Positions 9,814 through 20,077 are shown, counted from the stretch's first letter. The stretch is 64,000 nt of DNA from Clostridium saccharoperbutylacetonicum N1-4(HMT) (GCF_000340885.1 NC_020291.1:5331001-5395000); one strand, 5' to 3'. The notes: generated from the sequence alone by a model not told the origin. Numbers and translations: made by a program.

Positions 9814-11628
9814 TTAGAAATCATTATTTTGATTATTTTTAAATAAAGAATTAGTAAAATTTGATTCATCAAGATAAATTTGTATTGTAACATCTGTTCC
9901 TTCTCTTGGTTTACTGTCAATTTCAAATTTCATATTATTATTACAATACATTTGTAAGCGCATATAAGTATTAAGTACTCCTGTACTTTTACTGTTACTA
10001 AGCATATCTATTTCAGCATTTCTTAATTTATTTCTAAGCAAATCTAACTGTTCTTTATCCATCCCACTTCCTGTATCTGAAATCTCTATAATTAAACTAT
10101 TATCTGACCTAACTATAGAAACGTTAACACTGGCATTATGAGATACTTCTTCAATACCATGAACACAAGCATTTTCAACAAAACTCACAATTGATAATTT
10201 GGGAATTTTTATATTTTTACATTCTTCCATAATATAAAAGCTGAAAGATAATTTTTCACCAAATCGGTACTTTTGTATTTGAAGATAATTTTCTACAAAG
10301 GTCATCTCATCTTCAATGGTAATATGATCTTCTCCCCAATTTATTGTTTTCCTCAGTAGCACTGATAAATTTTCAATTATATCTGCTGTTTCACTCTCAC
10401 CTTTAATTAAACTTCTCATTCGAATACTTTCAAGAGTATTAAACATAAAGTGTGGATTAACTTGACTTTGGAGTGCCTTTAACTCAGCTTGTTTTTTTGC
10501 TAACTCAAGCCGCTGCTTCTCAGCATCTCTCTTAAATACTACTTCTATTAATTCCTTAATTCTCAGTACCATTAAATTATAGCTTCGAATCAGTTTCCCT
10601 ATCTCATCTTGTCCTTCATTGCTTTCTATTGTGGAAAATTCTTCTTTTTCTACTTTTCCTAAATAGATTCCAAGCAATGTTACTCTATATCCAATTGAAT
10701 GCGATACCAAACCAATAATTATTGTCGGTAATAATAAATTAAATATTGCTAAGCCAAATAATATTTCTTTTTTCTCTACAATTTTTGATAATGGACTAAC
10801 TTCATCTGCTGTAATAATGATATCCCAAGTTTCATTTGCTACCTTAAACCTAAAGAAATCGCTAAATTTAATATCTTTTGCTTCTATAGAATCTATAGTA
10901 TCAAACATCTCTTTACCAACATTAGATTTTTTATTAGAGAACAATATATAATTTTTATTACATACATATAAGTTTGCGTCCATTTTTTCATTTAAAATAT
11001 CATTTAGTATAACGTTATAATCCACATCAATTTTTAAAATATTCTCATGTGATTTATCAAAATTATCTAGTTTTCTTGTGATACTAATTGTTCTTGCTGT
11101 ATTGTTGAATTCAAAATTTTTTCTATTATTATCATAATATACAGATATATTCATAGCTTCTTTATTTTTATGAAATTGCCTATACCACTCACTTTGACGT
11201 ATTTCTGGTGTTAACTTTATGAAATTACCACTATCGCTAATTGTTTGGTTATCAGTATAAATTGTAACTTGATATACGTGTTGTGAATTGTAGTAGTAAT
11301 TGATTACATTATTCTGCAATAAATAATTATAACTCTCATAGTAATCAAGTAAGCTGCCATATCTTTTTGTAATAAAATCGTTTAAAGTTATATCATTATG
11401 TAGATGATCAGATACTAATACACAATCATCTAAAACAGAACCCAAATCATACTTAACCCTCTCTACTGCATGCTCCATATTTGTCTTTTGTTCTCTTACG
11501 CCATTATTCTTTATAGTTATATATACAATAGAATTAGTAACTATGATAGGAATCAGAACACAAAATAAATATATTATTAATAATTTTGTTCTAATGCTAT
11601 AATTATTTATTATATCTAATTTCTTCAT
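9814..11628 (-). CDS. YesM-type sensor histidine kinase
   Basis: A 604-residue membrane kinase. A first membrane helix (about residues 14-34) and a second near residue 290 flank a roughly 250-residue outer sensing domain. Then follow HAMP, a His-kinase box with the phospho-acceptor in QVNPHFMFNTLESI, and an ATPase domain with the N box SFVENACVHGIE and DTGSGM. This is the LytS/YesM family type that partners YesN. AGAGGT precedes the start. The gene begins a unit (kinase, regulator, GH51, Cys-rich protein, deacetylase). The extracellular ligand is unknown. Confidence 0.9.
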   Translation of the reverse strand: MKKLDIINNYSIRTKLLIIYLFCVLIPIIVTNSIVYITIKNNGVREQKTNMEHAVERVKYDLGSVLDDCVLVSDHLHNDITLNDFITKRYGSLLDYYESYNYLLQNNVINYYYNSQHVYQVTIYTDNQTISDSGNFIKLTPEIRQSEWYRQFHKNKEAMNISVYYDNNRKNFEFNNTARTISITRKLDNFDKSHENILKIDVDYNVILNDILNEKMDANLYVCNKNYILFSNKKSNVGKEMFDTIDSIEAKDIKFSDFFRFKVANETWDIIITADEVSPLSKIVEKKEILFGLAIFNLLLPTIIIGLVSHSIGYRVTLLGIYLGKVEKEEFSTIESNEGQDEIGKLIRSYNLMVLRIKELIEVVFKRDAEKQRLELAKKQAELKALQSQVNPHFMFNTLESIRMRSLIKGESETADIIENLSVLLRKTINWGEDHITIEDEMTFVENYLQIQKYRFGEKLSFSFYIMEECKNIKIPKLSIVSFVENACVHGIEEVSHNASVNVSIVRSDNSLIIEISDTGSGMDKEQLDLLRNKLRNAEIDMLSNSKSTGVLNTYMRLQMYCNNNMKFEIDSKPREGTDVTIQIYLDESNFTNSLFKNNQNNDF

Positions 11629-11739
11629 TCCATTACCTCTTTTTCTAAAAGCACTTGTCCATAATTCTATAATATAATACTATCTTAAGTTAAGCAATAA
11701 TTTAACTCCTTATACTAAAATATCCATAAGTTTTTGATA

Positions 11740-12036
11740 TATAGATATCAAAGCAATAATTACCGAAATATGATACATTTATCTTCCACAGGACTAGTGA
11801 AATTTTCGCTGGAGGGTTCTAAATGTGGGCTTGTCGTCATTTCAGCGTGTTCCAGATGTAAAATATGGACAAGCTGAAATGGAACAAGCCCCCATTAATA
11901 ACCATCATCAGCTCAATTTCACATGCCTGCTTCCAGAAAAATGTATCTGATTTCTAGTATAGTGTTACGATTATAATTTCTCAATGATGCATGTATATTC
12001 CATTTATAAGTTTGATTCTTAAATTGGATATCTATA
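11740..12036. repeat. Foldback intergenic element, copy 1 (TA-flanked, MITE-like)
   Basis: About 297 bp beginning TATAGATATC and ending GATATCTATA. The two halves are an imperfect long inverted repeat, so the element can fold into one long hairpin with apical stem near TGTAAAATATGG. It matches copies at 20282, 34229 and 56512; copies 1 and 2 share one orientation. It fills the gap between the end of the 20009-12129 operon and the start of the yesM operon. It has no T-tract and no believable gene. The rest of the 500-bp gap is AT-rich, with a yesM promoter presumed at 11630-11700 but not resolved. Confidence 0.9.
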
Positions 12037-12044
12037 TATAAAAA

Positions 12045-12080
12045 TCTAATGCGAGAATTAAACTTATGTAGCAACTTCTC
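12045..12080. repeat. Solo end fragment of the foldback element
   Basis: Immediately beyond copy 1, about 36 bases around GCGAGAATTAAACTTATG match the left terminal part of copy 2 (GCGAGAATTAGACTTATG at 20298-20315) and continue with similar bases. The rest of the element is absent. It looks like the remnant of a second, neighbouring or nested copy. Confidence 0.6.
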
Positions 12081-12128
12081 CCTATATTTGCTCCTAATTA
12101 AATGACAATTGATCATTGATCCTGTGGT

Positions 12129-13667
12129 TTATTTTAAAATATTATATTTGAACTCTGAAAATTCAGCAGCCCCTCCTATTTCTTTTGTAGAAAATAAAAA
12201 CAATCCAAAGCGGCATCCTACAAACTGATCCATCTTCCATACCATATTATGTGTAATACCTAGTTTCTTCCATGTTCCTGCATCTTCATAATAAAATTCG
12301 CACTTATCTTGATTATCTATAAAATAACCAAATGCTTTAATTGTAACCATCGGTTTACTTATGGTAATTCTTGCATATTCAGTTCCAGGCTCATTATTTA
12401 CCAAATTTCCAAATATAGATTTGTCATCAGTTGCTCTTGCTAACATTACCAAATAATATTTATCTCCTTCTTTCGTTAAAGCAATTAAGCCATATGAACT
12501 AATCAAAAAGCAAAGCCCTGCATAATCACCATCTTTAAGTTCTTCTCCATTTAAAGTTACAATTGCTTCACAGGCTGGTCCCATAGCACGCTGTGTAAGT
12601 GTATTTACTGCATAATTTATATTTTGACTTATTTTCCCTGAATGGATTCGATATGTTCCTGTTTTTTCTGTTACTGACCACAAATCACTTGAAGGAATGT
12701 GATTCCATTGCCATATATTTTTCAAACTAACATTTCCGTTTACATCTGCTTCATAAACAAAATCATCATTTCCAACAAGTTGCTTGTACTTATATTCTGG
12801 TCTTGTACTTGGAATTTCAATATATTGTGGTGCTTTTTTATCGAATACTGGAAAATCATTTTCAAAATGCATTGGAACAATAACAGGTATACGGCCAACA
12901 GCACCATGATCTTGAAATAAGATTCCATACCATTTTCCTTCTGGAGACTCTACGATTCCTCCTTGAGCAATTCCCGAATTGTAGTATCCCATATCATCAT
13001 CAAAAACCTCTCCCCCAACAAATTCACCTTCTAATGAATCTGCTACAAAGCAAGCTTGGGTTCTACGCTGATGACCAGACTTTAATATATGAATAAAAAA
13101 TACGTAATACCTACCATTAATTTTATAGAAATGAGCCCCTTCATAGCCAAGTATATATTCTTGTGTCTCACTAACTATAATTCTATTTATACCACCTGCT
13201 TTTGGCCTCGAAAGATCCTCTTCCAATTCTGTAAGATGAATTTCAGTATTTCCATAAACAATATAAATTCTATCATCATCATCGAATAGTAGTGAACAAT
13301 CATGATAAAAGCCATCAATTTCACTCTTTATCCAAGGGCCATCAATATTATCAGCTATAAATAAATAAGTTTTTTGTGTGTCATTAGCCACAAAGCATAC
13401 ATAGAATTTTCCCTTATGATGACGGAGGGAAGCTGCCCACATACCCTTTCCATAAATTTGTTTTTCACCTTCTAGCTTTTGAGCTGGTGTATCCTCTAAA
13501 GCTTCATAAACATAGGAGGCTATTTCCCAATTTATTAGATCATAGGAACGCAATATAACGCCACCTGGCATAAAATGCATTGTCGTAGTAATCATATAAT
13601 AAGTATCATTAACTCTTATAACATCTGGATCTGGATAATCAGCCCAAAGAATAGGATTATTAATCAT
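12129..13667 (-). CDS. GH43 beta-xylosidase / arabinofuranosidase
   Basis: A 512-residue intracellular GH43 enzyme: a five-bladed propeller (about 1-290) followed by a beta-sandwich domain of the beta-xylosidase C-terminal type (about 310-512). The catalytic base is Asp13 in YPDPDVI, the pKa-setting Asp lies in HDCSLLFDDDD, and the acid Glu lies in GYEGAHFYKING. It probably removes xylose or arabinose from imported oligosaccharides. It is the last gene of the importer/GH8/GH43 operon, 21 nt after a related GH43 gene. The two are clearly different subtypes, so they probably split the substrates. GGGAG precedes the ATG. Confidence 0.88.
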   Translation of the reverse strand: MINNPILWADYPDPDVIRVNDTYYMITTTMHFMPGGVILRSYDLINWEIASYVYEALEDTPAQKLEGEKQIYGKGMWAASLRHHKGKFYVCFVANDTQKTYLFIADNIDGPWIKSEIDGFYHDCSLLFDDDDRIYIVYGNTEIHLTELEEDLSRPKAGGINRIIVSETQEYILGYEGAHFYKINGRYYVFFIHILKSGHQRRTQACFVADSLEGEFVGGEVFDDDMGYYNSGIAQGGIVESPEGKWYGILFQDHGAVGRIPVIVPMHFENDFPVFDKKAPQYIEIPSTRPEYKYKQLVGNDDFVYEADVNGNVSLKNIWQWNHIPSSDLWSVTEKTGTYRIHSGKISQNINYAVNTLTQRAMGPACEAIVTLNGEELKDGDYAGLCFLISSYGLIALTKEGDKYYLVMLARATDDKSIFGNLVNNEPGTEYARITISKPMVTIKAFGYFIDNQDKCEFYYEDAGTWKKLGITHNMVWKMDQFVGCRFGLFLFSTKEIGGAAEFSEFKYNILK

Positions 13668-13688
13668 ATTAAAGTCTCCCTAAATATT

Positions 13689-15236
13689 TTATCTTGTATT
13701 TTTATATTCAAACCAATAGAAATCTGCATAATTATTAGTAGGATTACCATTGCTGCTTGCATACATTCCTATTGTACAGCCTACAAAGCCTCCAGCTACT
13801 TCTGTACTCAAATTTTTACTGTTAACATTTTCTTGTAATACCTTAAAATTAATTCCATCATTTCCATAATAAAAAGTTAAATTCTGACCATTGCTAACTA
13901 TTTTTAAATACAATTTGCCAGGACAAATTTCTTCTTTTGAAATTAAAACGTCTTCTCCCTTAATACATTCAACAATTTGAAGTATATTTTTTCCTTTATC
14001 CTTAATACATTCATATCTCATATGATATTCATTACTTTGAACTACTGCAATTCCAGCACTCTCTTTCTCCTTGACCGGATTAAATTCCATCATAGTAGAC
14101 ACCATGTAATAATAATCTTTTTGTCTAATTCCTATATAGGCTGGATTGTCTAAGTCTTTTAATGATTGTTCTTTTAGGTACAGTCTTAAGCAGCCTTCCT
14201 TGTCTGTTAAGGAATATAAACTTTCACTTGGATTTCTCAAAAATACAAAAGAAGTATCTAACGCCTTTCCATAGAAATGATAACAGGCTTCTTTTGGTTC
14301 TACTTTATATTCTAAAAGTTCATGTTCCTGCTCAAGTTCTAATATTCCAACACCAGGATTTACTACTGGCCAACCCTCTTCCCATATTACTTTAGCTAAA
14401 AAGGGTTCTCTTCCAGTATTACAATAGCCCTCACAGGTTCTACTTGCTAGCATTACCATAAACCATTTATCACCTTGTGTTTTCACTAAGTCTCCATGTC
14501 CAACATGCTTTATTGGATAATTTTTTCCTAAATGTCTATGAGTAATAATAGGATTACGTGGACAGCCTTCATACTTTCCAAATATAGATTTACTTCTTGC
14601 AATAGTAACACAGTGCTCAGGGCCTGTCCCTCCTTCTGCAATCATCAAATAATAATAACCGTCTTTTTTATAAAGATGAGGTCCTTCAGGCCAAATTACA
14701 TCCCTCATCGCACCTTTCCATATTTTATGACTTTCACCTATAAGACACATAGTATTTAAGTCTAATTCTTGAACCCAGTCTTCCCAATCCCCATTATAAC
14801 GTACGCCATCTGGATTTGGTCTTGTCCCTACATAATAAGCCTTTCCATCATCATCAAAGAATAAGCTTGGATCAATACCTTCTGCTCCTTCTAGCCAATA
14901 TGGATCAGACCATGGTCCTTCTGGTTTTTCTGCAGTTACAATAAAATTATCTCCATGCGATACATTTGTAGTAATTAAATAATATGTTCCATTGTGATAA
15001 CGTAATGTTGGAGCAAATATTCCTCGAGAATGACCTACTCCTTCTAAATTTAGTTGCGATTTTCTATTCAATATATTTCCAATTTGTTCCCAATTAATCA
15101 AATCCCTACTATGAAATATTGGGACTCCAGGAAAATATGCAAAGGTAGATGTTGCTAAATAAAAATCTTCTCCCACTGCACATATTGATGGGTCTGGATA
15201 GAATCCAGATATAATTGGATTTTTTATTTTACTCAT
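13689..15236 (-). CDS. GH43 xylan beta-1,4-xylosidase
   Basis: A 515-residue intracellular GH43 enzyme with C-terminal beta-sandwich. The catalytic base Asp is in GFYPDPSICA, the modulator Asp in GIDPSLFFDDDG, and the acid Glu in WPEGPHLYKKDG. Overall it is close to XynB-type beta-xylosidases that release xylose from the non-reducing end of xylo-oligosaccharides. The ATG at 15236 was chosen because GAGG lies about 9 nt upstream; a GTG two codons earlier is too close to that site. It lies 12 nt after the GH8 gene in the same operon. Confidence 0.9.
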   Translation of the reverse strand: MSKIKNPIISGFYPDPSICAVGEDFYLATSTFAYFPGVPIFHSRDLINWEQIGNILNRKSQLNLEGVGHSRGIFAPTLRYHNGTYYLITTNVSHGDNFIVTAEKPEGPWSDPYWLEGAEGIDPSLFFDDDGKAYYVGTRPNPDGVRYNGDWEDWVQELDLNTMCLIGESHKIWKGAMRDVIWPEGPHLYKKDGYYYLMIAEGGTGPEHCVTIARSKSIFGKYEGCPRNPIITHRHLGKNYPIKHVGHGDLVKTQGDKWFMVMLASRTCEGYCNTGREPFLAKVIWEEGWPVVNPGVGILELEQEHELLEYKVEPKEACYHFYGKALDTSFVFLRNPSESLYSLTDKEGCLRLYLKEQSLKDLDNPAYIGIRQKDYYYMVSTMMEFNPVKEKESAGIAVVQSNEYHMRYECIKDKGKNILQIVECIKGEDVLISKEEICPGKLYLKIVSNGQNLTFYYGNDGINFKVLQENVNSKNLSTEVAGGFVGCTIGMYASSNGNPTNNYADFYWFEYKNTR

Positions 15237-15248
15237 TTTCACTTACCT

Positions 15249-16385
15249 CTACTTCCAAATTTTGTAATTTCCACTCAACGCTAAGAAAGCAAATAAATAT
15301 AAACAATTATCATAATACCTTCTTTCACCAGTTCTTAAAGGCATATTCCAAAATATATCAACACATTCTTTTCTGTATTTTCCCTTGCTTGCTAGAGATG
15401 CCATTGCATTGGTTGCAATAATAGCTACTGGATGTAGAGCTTTTTGTTCTATAATTGTTCCATCCACTTCATATATTAAATCTGCTTTTCCTTTAACTGT
15501 CTCACAAAAAAAAGTTTGAATTTTATCTGTACACTCACATTCCCATTCCGAAGCTTGAAACCATTCATAAGATAATCCCAAATTAGCTGCTACTCTATAA
15601 GAATCACTATAAAATCTCTCATGATAGCCTCTCTCACATGGTGAATCGCAAGGAATTCCATCATACCTTGAAAACTCTGGTGCTAATCCTGTAACAGGAT
15701 GACAAGCTTTTTTTAGATATTCTCTACTGCATTTAGCAGCTTCCTTCCAAAATTCTTGATCCTCTTCATTACACCAAAGTGAGAATAATTCATAAAAATG
15801 TGGAAGATGATAAGAAGGATCAGTGAAATCCAAATTCGGCACAAACTTTATGAGTTTATTTTTAGGCTCCCACATAGGATCCCCTGGTTCCTTTTCTCCT
15901 TTATGAACACATTCATGAAGCAGCTGTTTCCCCTCTTTCGAATAGTTGAAGATGCCTTCCCCATCTCCCCATCTGTTTGAAGCAAAAAATAATGCCATAG
16001 CAAAGTATTCTTCTCCATCAGGCGCTGGCCCCATTGAATTTTTTTCTCCATTTAACTTTACGGACCAAGCAAAATAACCTTTGTTCCAGCCTTCTTCCAT
16101 GAACATATAGGTTTTTGTCCACTTCCATAACCTATCAAATTCCTCTTTCATATTTCTTTGAACACACATCATCATGGCATATGACATACCTTCTGTCCTT
16201 GCATCATTATTACCCGTATCCACGAAATATGCCATATCATCCCCAAAGGGATGATATAGTCTTTCATCATCATTTCCATAAAATATGGTATTGTAGATAT
16301 TTTCTAATCTTTTTTCAATATCACAGGCAGCGTATCCATATTCCTCAAATACATTGCTATATGAATTTGTTTTATAAGCATTCAT
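15249..16385 (-). CDS. rex: Reducing-end xylose-releasing exo-oligoxylanase, GH8
   Basis: A 378-residue (alpha/alpha)6-barrel enzyme of GH8 that cleaves xylose from the reducing end of xylo-oligosaccharides by inversion. The general acid is Glu65 in DARTEGMSYAMM and the base is Asp261 in RFYSDSYRVAANLG, close to the positions in the well-studied Bacillus halodurans Rex (Glu70, Asp263). It has no signal peptide, so it works on imported oligosaccharides and complements the non-reducing-end GH43 and GH39 enzymes. Its ATG overlaps the permease stop codon by one base (TAATG), pointing to translational coupling. Confidence 0.92.
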   Translation of the reverse strand: MNAYKTNSYSNVFEEYGYAACDIEKRLENIYNTIFYGNDDERLYHPFGDDMAYFVDTGNNDARTEGMSYAMMMCVQRNMKEEFDRLWKWTKTYMFMEEGWNKGYFAWSVKLNGEKNSMGPAPDGEEYFAMALFFASNRWGDGEGIFNYSKEGKQLLHECVHKGEKEPGDPMWEPKNKLIKFVPNLDFTDPSYHLPHFYELFSLWCNEEDQEFWKEAAKCSREYLKKACHPVTGLAPEFSRYDGIPCDSPCERGYHERFYSDSYRVAANLGLSYEWFQASEWECECTDKIQTFFCETVKGKADLIYEVDGTIIEQKALHPVAIIATNAMASLASKGKYRKECVDIFWNMPLRTGERRYYDNCLYLFAFLALSGNYKIWK

Positions 16386-17281
16386 TATTCTTTAACTCCT
16401 CCAATAGTAAGTCCTGAAATAAAGTATTTTTGTAAGAAAGGATAAATGAACACAATTGGTAACGCTGTTACAATTGTAATAGCTGAACGAATAGATTGAG
16501 AGGTTACAATACTTCCAGAATTTTTAACTATGTCAGCAGTACCAGCACCACCCTGTTGTGTTGCAGCAGATAAAACTTTCATAAGTTCATATTGAAGGGT
16601 TGTTAGAGATGGACTCTGTGAACAATAAAGCATGGAATCAAACCAAGAATTCCATTGTCCAACTGCTATAAATAATGCAACTGTTGCAAGGGCAGGTTTA
16701 CATAATGGTAATATAATTTGAATAAAAATCCTAAAATCTCCTGCACCATCAATTTTTGCTGACTCAACTAAGCCATCTGGCAAGCCATTCATATAAGTTC
16801 TTAAAACAATCATATTAAAGGCAGCAACTAAGCCTGGTAAGATATATACCAAAAAGTTGTTTGTTAGATGTAAATCTTTCATTAATACATAGGTTGGAAT
16901 CATTCCACCATTAACATACATTGTTAATACATATATTATTGAAAGCTGCTTTTTGAATATAAATTCTTTTCTACTTAAAACATATGCAAGCATTGCTGTT
17001 AAAAACACTTGTACAACTGTAGCAATTACAGTTCTTGAAACTGATATAAATGCTGCTTGAGTTAAGTTAGGATTGTGAAATACTGTTTTATAGTTTTGAA
17101 GAGAAAATACTCTTGGCCATATATAAATACCACCTCTTACTGAATCAACACCATCATTAAATGAAATAGCTAATGTATTTAATATTGGATACAGAGTTAC
17201 AACTACAAATATTGCCATAAATACTCCTATAATAGTATCCCATATCTTATCATGTCTGCTTCTTTTTCTACTTCCTACCAT
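16385..17281 (-). CDS. Sugar ABC importer permease (LplC/YtcP type)
   Basis: A 298-residue permease with six predicted membrane helices and the ATPase-docking EAA loop VESAKIDGAGDFRIF followed by ILPLCKP. It pairs with the upstream permease and the lipoprotein at 18339 to form a CUT1 oligosaccharide importer; the ATPase is not encoded here. Being directly followed by GH8 and GH43 genes, the transported compound is probably a xylo-oligosaccharide. AAGGAGG precedes the ATG. Confidence 0.9.
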   Translation of the reverse strand: MVGSRKRSRHDKIWDTIIGVFMAIFVVVTLYPILNTLAISFNDGVDSVRGGIYIWPRVFSLQNYKTVFHNPNLTQAAFISVSRTVIATVVQVFLTAMLAYVLSRKEFIFKKQLSIIYVLTMYVNGGMIPTYVLMKDLHLTNNFLVYILPGLVAAFNMIVLRTYMNGLPDGLVESAKIDGAGDFRIFIQIILPLCKPALATVALFIAVGQWNSWFDSMLYCSQSPSLTTLQYELMKVLSAATQQGGAGTADIVKNSGSIVTSQSIRSAITIVTALPIVFIYPFLQKYFISGLTIGGVKE

Positions 17282-17297
17282 TTAAATACGCCTCCTT

Positions 17298-18257
17298 TTA
17301 GAATAACCTTTCTTCTCCAACTGATCTTGCAAAACGATTTGCTATAAATATCAATATTATACTTATTACACTTTTAAATATACCTGCTGCTGTAGCTAAG
17401 GAATAATTACTTAAACTAATACCATATCTCAAAACAAAAATATCTATTGTTTGAGATACATCTTGAATAAGACCATTTCCAAGTATATATTGAATTTCAA
17501 AACCAGCATTTACAATATTTCCAAGATTCATAATAAGTAATATAATTATTGTTGGCTTAATACCTGGTAATGTAACATGTAACATTTTTTTAAATCTTCC
17601 AGCTCCATCTATTTCAGCAGCTTCATACAAATCTGGATTAATAGAAGTAATTGCTGAAAGATAAATTATACTTCCCCAACCAACTTCTTTCCAAACATTT
17701 GCTACTCCCACTATCCCCCAAAAGTATTTAGGATCTGCAAAGAAATTTATAGGGCTACTTATTATATGTAATCCCAGTAATATTTGATTAATAATCCCTG
17801 GATCTGGTGAAAGAATCATTTGTACAAGACCTGTTACAATTATCCACGAAAGAAAATGTGGAAGATAAGATACTGTTTGTATAAATTTCTTAGCCAAAAC
17901 TCTTCTTACTTCATTTAGTAATAATGCAAAACCAATAGAGCAAACAAAGCTTAAGGTTAAATTAATTATAGCCATACACAAAGTATTTCTTAATACGTTA
18001 AAAAAATTAGAATCAGAAAATAAAATTTTAAATTGATCTAAACCACACCAAACCTGATCAAATAAGCCTTTTGCTGGCTTAAACTTTTGAAATGCCATTA
18101 CCCACCCAATAAGAGGTGCATAACAAAAAATTGCAACCCAGATTATAAATGGAATAGACATAATAATTAGAGTTTTCTGCTTCTTCATTTGCTCGAATAG
18201 ATTCTTTTTTGCTTTTGTTTTTACAGGTAATTTTTGATCTTTTACTCCTAGTTCCAT
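17298..18257 (-). CDS. Sugar ABC importer permease (LplB type)
   Basis: A 319-residue permease with six membrane helices after a basic N-terminal tail, and an EAA loop YEAAEIDGAGRFKKM followed by TLPGIKP. It is the first permease of the CUT1 importer. The ATG at 18257 was preferred over the adjacent GTG because GGGAG then lies 7 nt away. It lies 16 nt before the second permease gene. Confidence 0.9.
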   Translation of the reverse strand: MELGVKDQKLPVKTKAKKNLFEQMKKQKTLIIMSIPFIIWVAIFCYAPLIGWVMAFQKFKPAKGLFDQVWCGLDQFKILFSDSNFFNVLRNTLCMAIINLTLSFVCSIGFALLLNEVRRVLAKKFIQTVSYLPHFLSWIIVTGLVQMILSPDPGIINQILLGLHIISSPINFFADPKYFWGIVGVANVWKEVGWGSIIYLSAITSINPDLYEAAEIDGAGRFKKMLHVTLPGIKPTIIILLIMNLGNIVNAGFEIQYILGNGLIQDVSQTIDIFVLRYGISLSNYSLATAAGIFKSVISIILIFIANRFARSVGEERLF

Positions 18258-18297
18258 CACAATTCTCCCTTACATATTTTTCTTATATTTTTTTAAT

Positions 18298-18325
18298 AAT
18301 AGGGTATCTAAAAAGATACCCTATT
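18298..18325 (-). terminator. Intra-operon hairpin after the solute-binding protein gene
   Basis: A perfect 11-bp stem (18298-18308 with 18315-18325) and 6-nt loop lie between the binding-protein stop and the permease start. On the minus strand it is followed by A-rich, not T-rich, sequence. It is therefore more likely a 3'-protecting or partly terminating hairpin that raises binding-protein output over permease output. Confidence 0.65.
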
Positions 18326-18338
18326 TGTTATCTAATAT

Positions 18339-20009
18339 TTAGTTCTTGAACTTTTCTACTCTTCTCTTTACTTCTTTAGTAAGAGCATCTTCATATGCCT
18401 TTATATCTGCTTGAGTCGTTAATGTAGTTTGATATTGGTTCCATGTTGAATCAAAGTCATTTGTGCTAGACATAACAACCTTTGGAAGCCATTTCTTTTT
18501 AATTTCATCCATCTTTAACATTGCCATATTTTGTGGATCATCAGCAGACCAAGCACCAGTTGCTGAGTAAATTGGGAACCAAGGTTCGTTCTTTTCTGCT
18601 GGAACATTTAGGAAGTCAGTCCATTTCTTATACCCATATCCCTTTAAAACCTTCTTATCAGTATCTGATAAAGTAGCTTCAAATTCAACTTGTTGTTGTT
18701 CTGGCCATATGCAATTGATACCATCATCTAAATAACCTGTACCATATTGAGGAAAATAAGAGTATCTGCATTGATTAGCTTGCATCCAATCTTGATTTTT
18801 ATAATGTTCTCTCTGCTCATCTGTCATATAAAATACACCTTTATCATCAACTTTATAATCCTTATCTTTTTCTCCCCACCATCTTAATGCTAATAGATCA
18901 TTAGATAATAAATCATTTATAACTTTTAATGCTCCATCTACATCTTTGCAACTAGTTGTAATTCCAAGTCCACTACCAGTATTAAAGGCTGGTTGAGTTC
19001 TATATTGTGATTTTACATTAGGATCAAGGGTTAAACCTAATGGTACCCAAGTTCTTTCATCCATGTGTTGTTGCAATAATGCTTTTTCTGAATCATTAAA
19101 TTCCCAATGTTGATCAACCATTCCAAGTACTCTTCCTGTTGAAAGCTTTGATTTATATTGATCATAAGATAATGTAAATGTTTCAGGATCTATAATTCCC
19201 TTATTATATTCTTCATTTAGTTTCTTGAAATACTTTTGTGCTTCTGGAATTGTGTTATAGTTTTTCGCAGTAAGTGTAGCTTTATCTATAATTGCCTTTC
19301 CATCGTTTGGATATCCAGCTACAAATTGAGGTGGATTTTCTAAACAGAAATATCTCCAATCATCACATAAAATATCAAATCCTATAGTTGGTTGTCCATT
19401 TATAGTTGGATTAGCTGCTTTATATTTTTCGATTAAATCAAAATATTGATCAACAGTTTTTATTTGTGGATAATTAGCCCATTCTAAAACTGCTTTTTGA
19501 ATCCAAAAAGCTTCATCATTGTGTTGTACTTGTGAATCTTTTCCTCTTGTCTTTCCAAATTGTTGTATATAATAAATATGCCCGTCTGGCTTTCTTAACT
19601 GTTCCCATTCATTAGGTGTTAAATAATTTTTAATGTTAGGATATTTATCTATTTTATCTTCCAATGGAATAAGTGCACCTGCATCCACCAATGCCTGTGT
19701 TCCTTCTCCTCCTTCAATAAAATCTGGATATTCACCACCAGCAATCATTACCCCTATTCTTTCTTTTGCTGTTTGCCCTGTAAGCCATTGTTCATTAACT
19801 TTAGCTCCAATTTTTTCAGCAATTACATTCTTTACTCTATCGTTATCAGGAATTTCCTTTCCTGCAACAGCAAAGAATGCTGTAAACTCTTTAATCTTTC
19901 CATTACTAGCACTGCTTGTCTCCTTTGTTTGATTACCACAACCTGCAAGAAGACTTAATGACACGACTCCTGTTAGGAGCATACTAGTAATCAATTTTGT
20001 TTTTTTCAT
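18339..20009 (-). CDS. Extracellular sugar-binding lipoprotein (LplA/YtcQ type)
   Basis: A 556-residue substrate-binding lipoprotein. The signal peptide ends in the lipobox LLAGC with lipidated Cys24. The large size and WGEKDKDYK-, GTGYLDDG-type regions fit the LplA/YtcQ cluster of CUT1 binding proteins that carry longer oligosaccharides. It is first in the operon with two permeases, GH8 and two GH43 genes, so it probably captures xylo-oligosaccharides, possibly decorated ones. A cre-like site lies about 70 bp upstream. AGGGGG precedes the ATG. Confidence 0.9.
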   Translation of the reverse strand: MKKTKLITSMLLTGVVSLSLLAGCGNQTKETSSASNGKIKEFTAFFAVAGKEIPDNDRVKNVIAEKIGAKVNEQWLTGQTAKERIGVMIAGGEYPDFIEGGEGTQALVDAGALIPLEDKIDKYPNIKNYLTPNEWEQLRKPDGHIYYIQQFGKTRGKDSQVQHNDEAFWIQKAVLEWANYPQIKTVDQYFDLIEKYKAANPTINGQPTIGFDILCDDWRYFCLENPPQFVAGYPNDGKAIIDKATLTAKNYNTIPEAQKYFKKLNEEYNKGIIDPETFTLSYDQYKSKLSTGRVLGMVDQHWEFNDSEKALLQQHMDERTWVPLGLTLDPNVKSQYRTQPAFNTGSGLGITTSCKDVDGALKVINDLLSNDLLALRWWGEKDKDYKVDDKGVFYMTDEQREHYKNQDWMQANQCRYSYFPQYGTGYLDDGINCIWPEQQQVEFEATLSDTDKKVLKGYGYKKWTDFLNVPAEKNEPWFPIYSATGAWSADDPQNMAMLKMDEIKKKWLPKVVMSSTNDFDSTWNQYQTTLTTQADIKAYEDALTKEVKRRVEKFKN

Positions 20010-20077
20010 TACCTTTCCCCCTATCTTAATATTTACATATTTATATATTTATATTTTAATAATTATGAGCTTTATGC

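Noticed and set aside
11919..12116. Minus-strand frame of 65 codons
   Set aside because: It lies across foldback copy 1 and its solo fragment, has no ribosome site, and matching frames are broken in the other copies.
12699..12928. Overlapping frames on both strands in the GH43 gene
   Set aside because: Low-complexity Ile/Asn-rich translations, antisense or frame-shifted to a well-supported enzyme gene.
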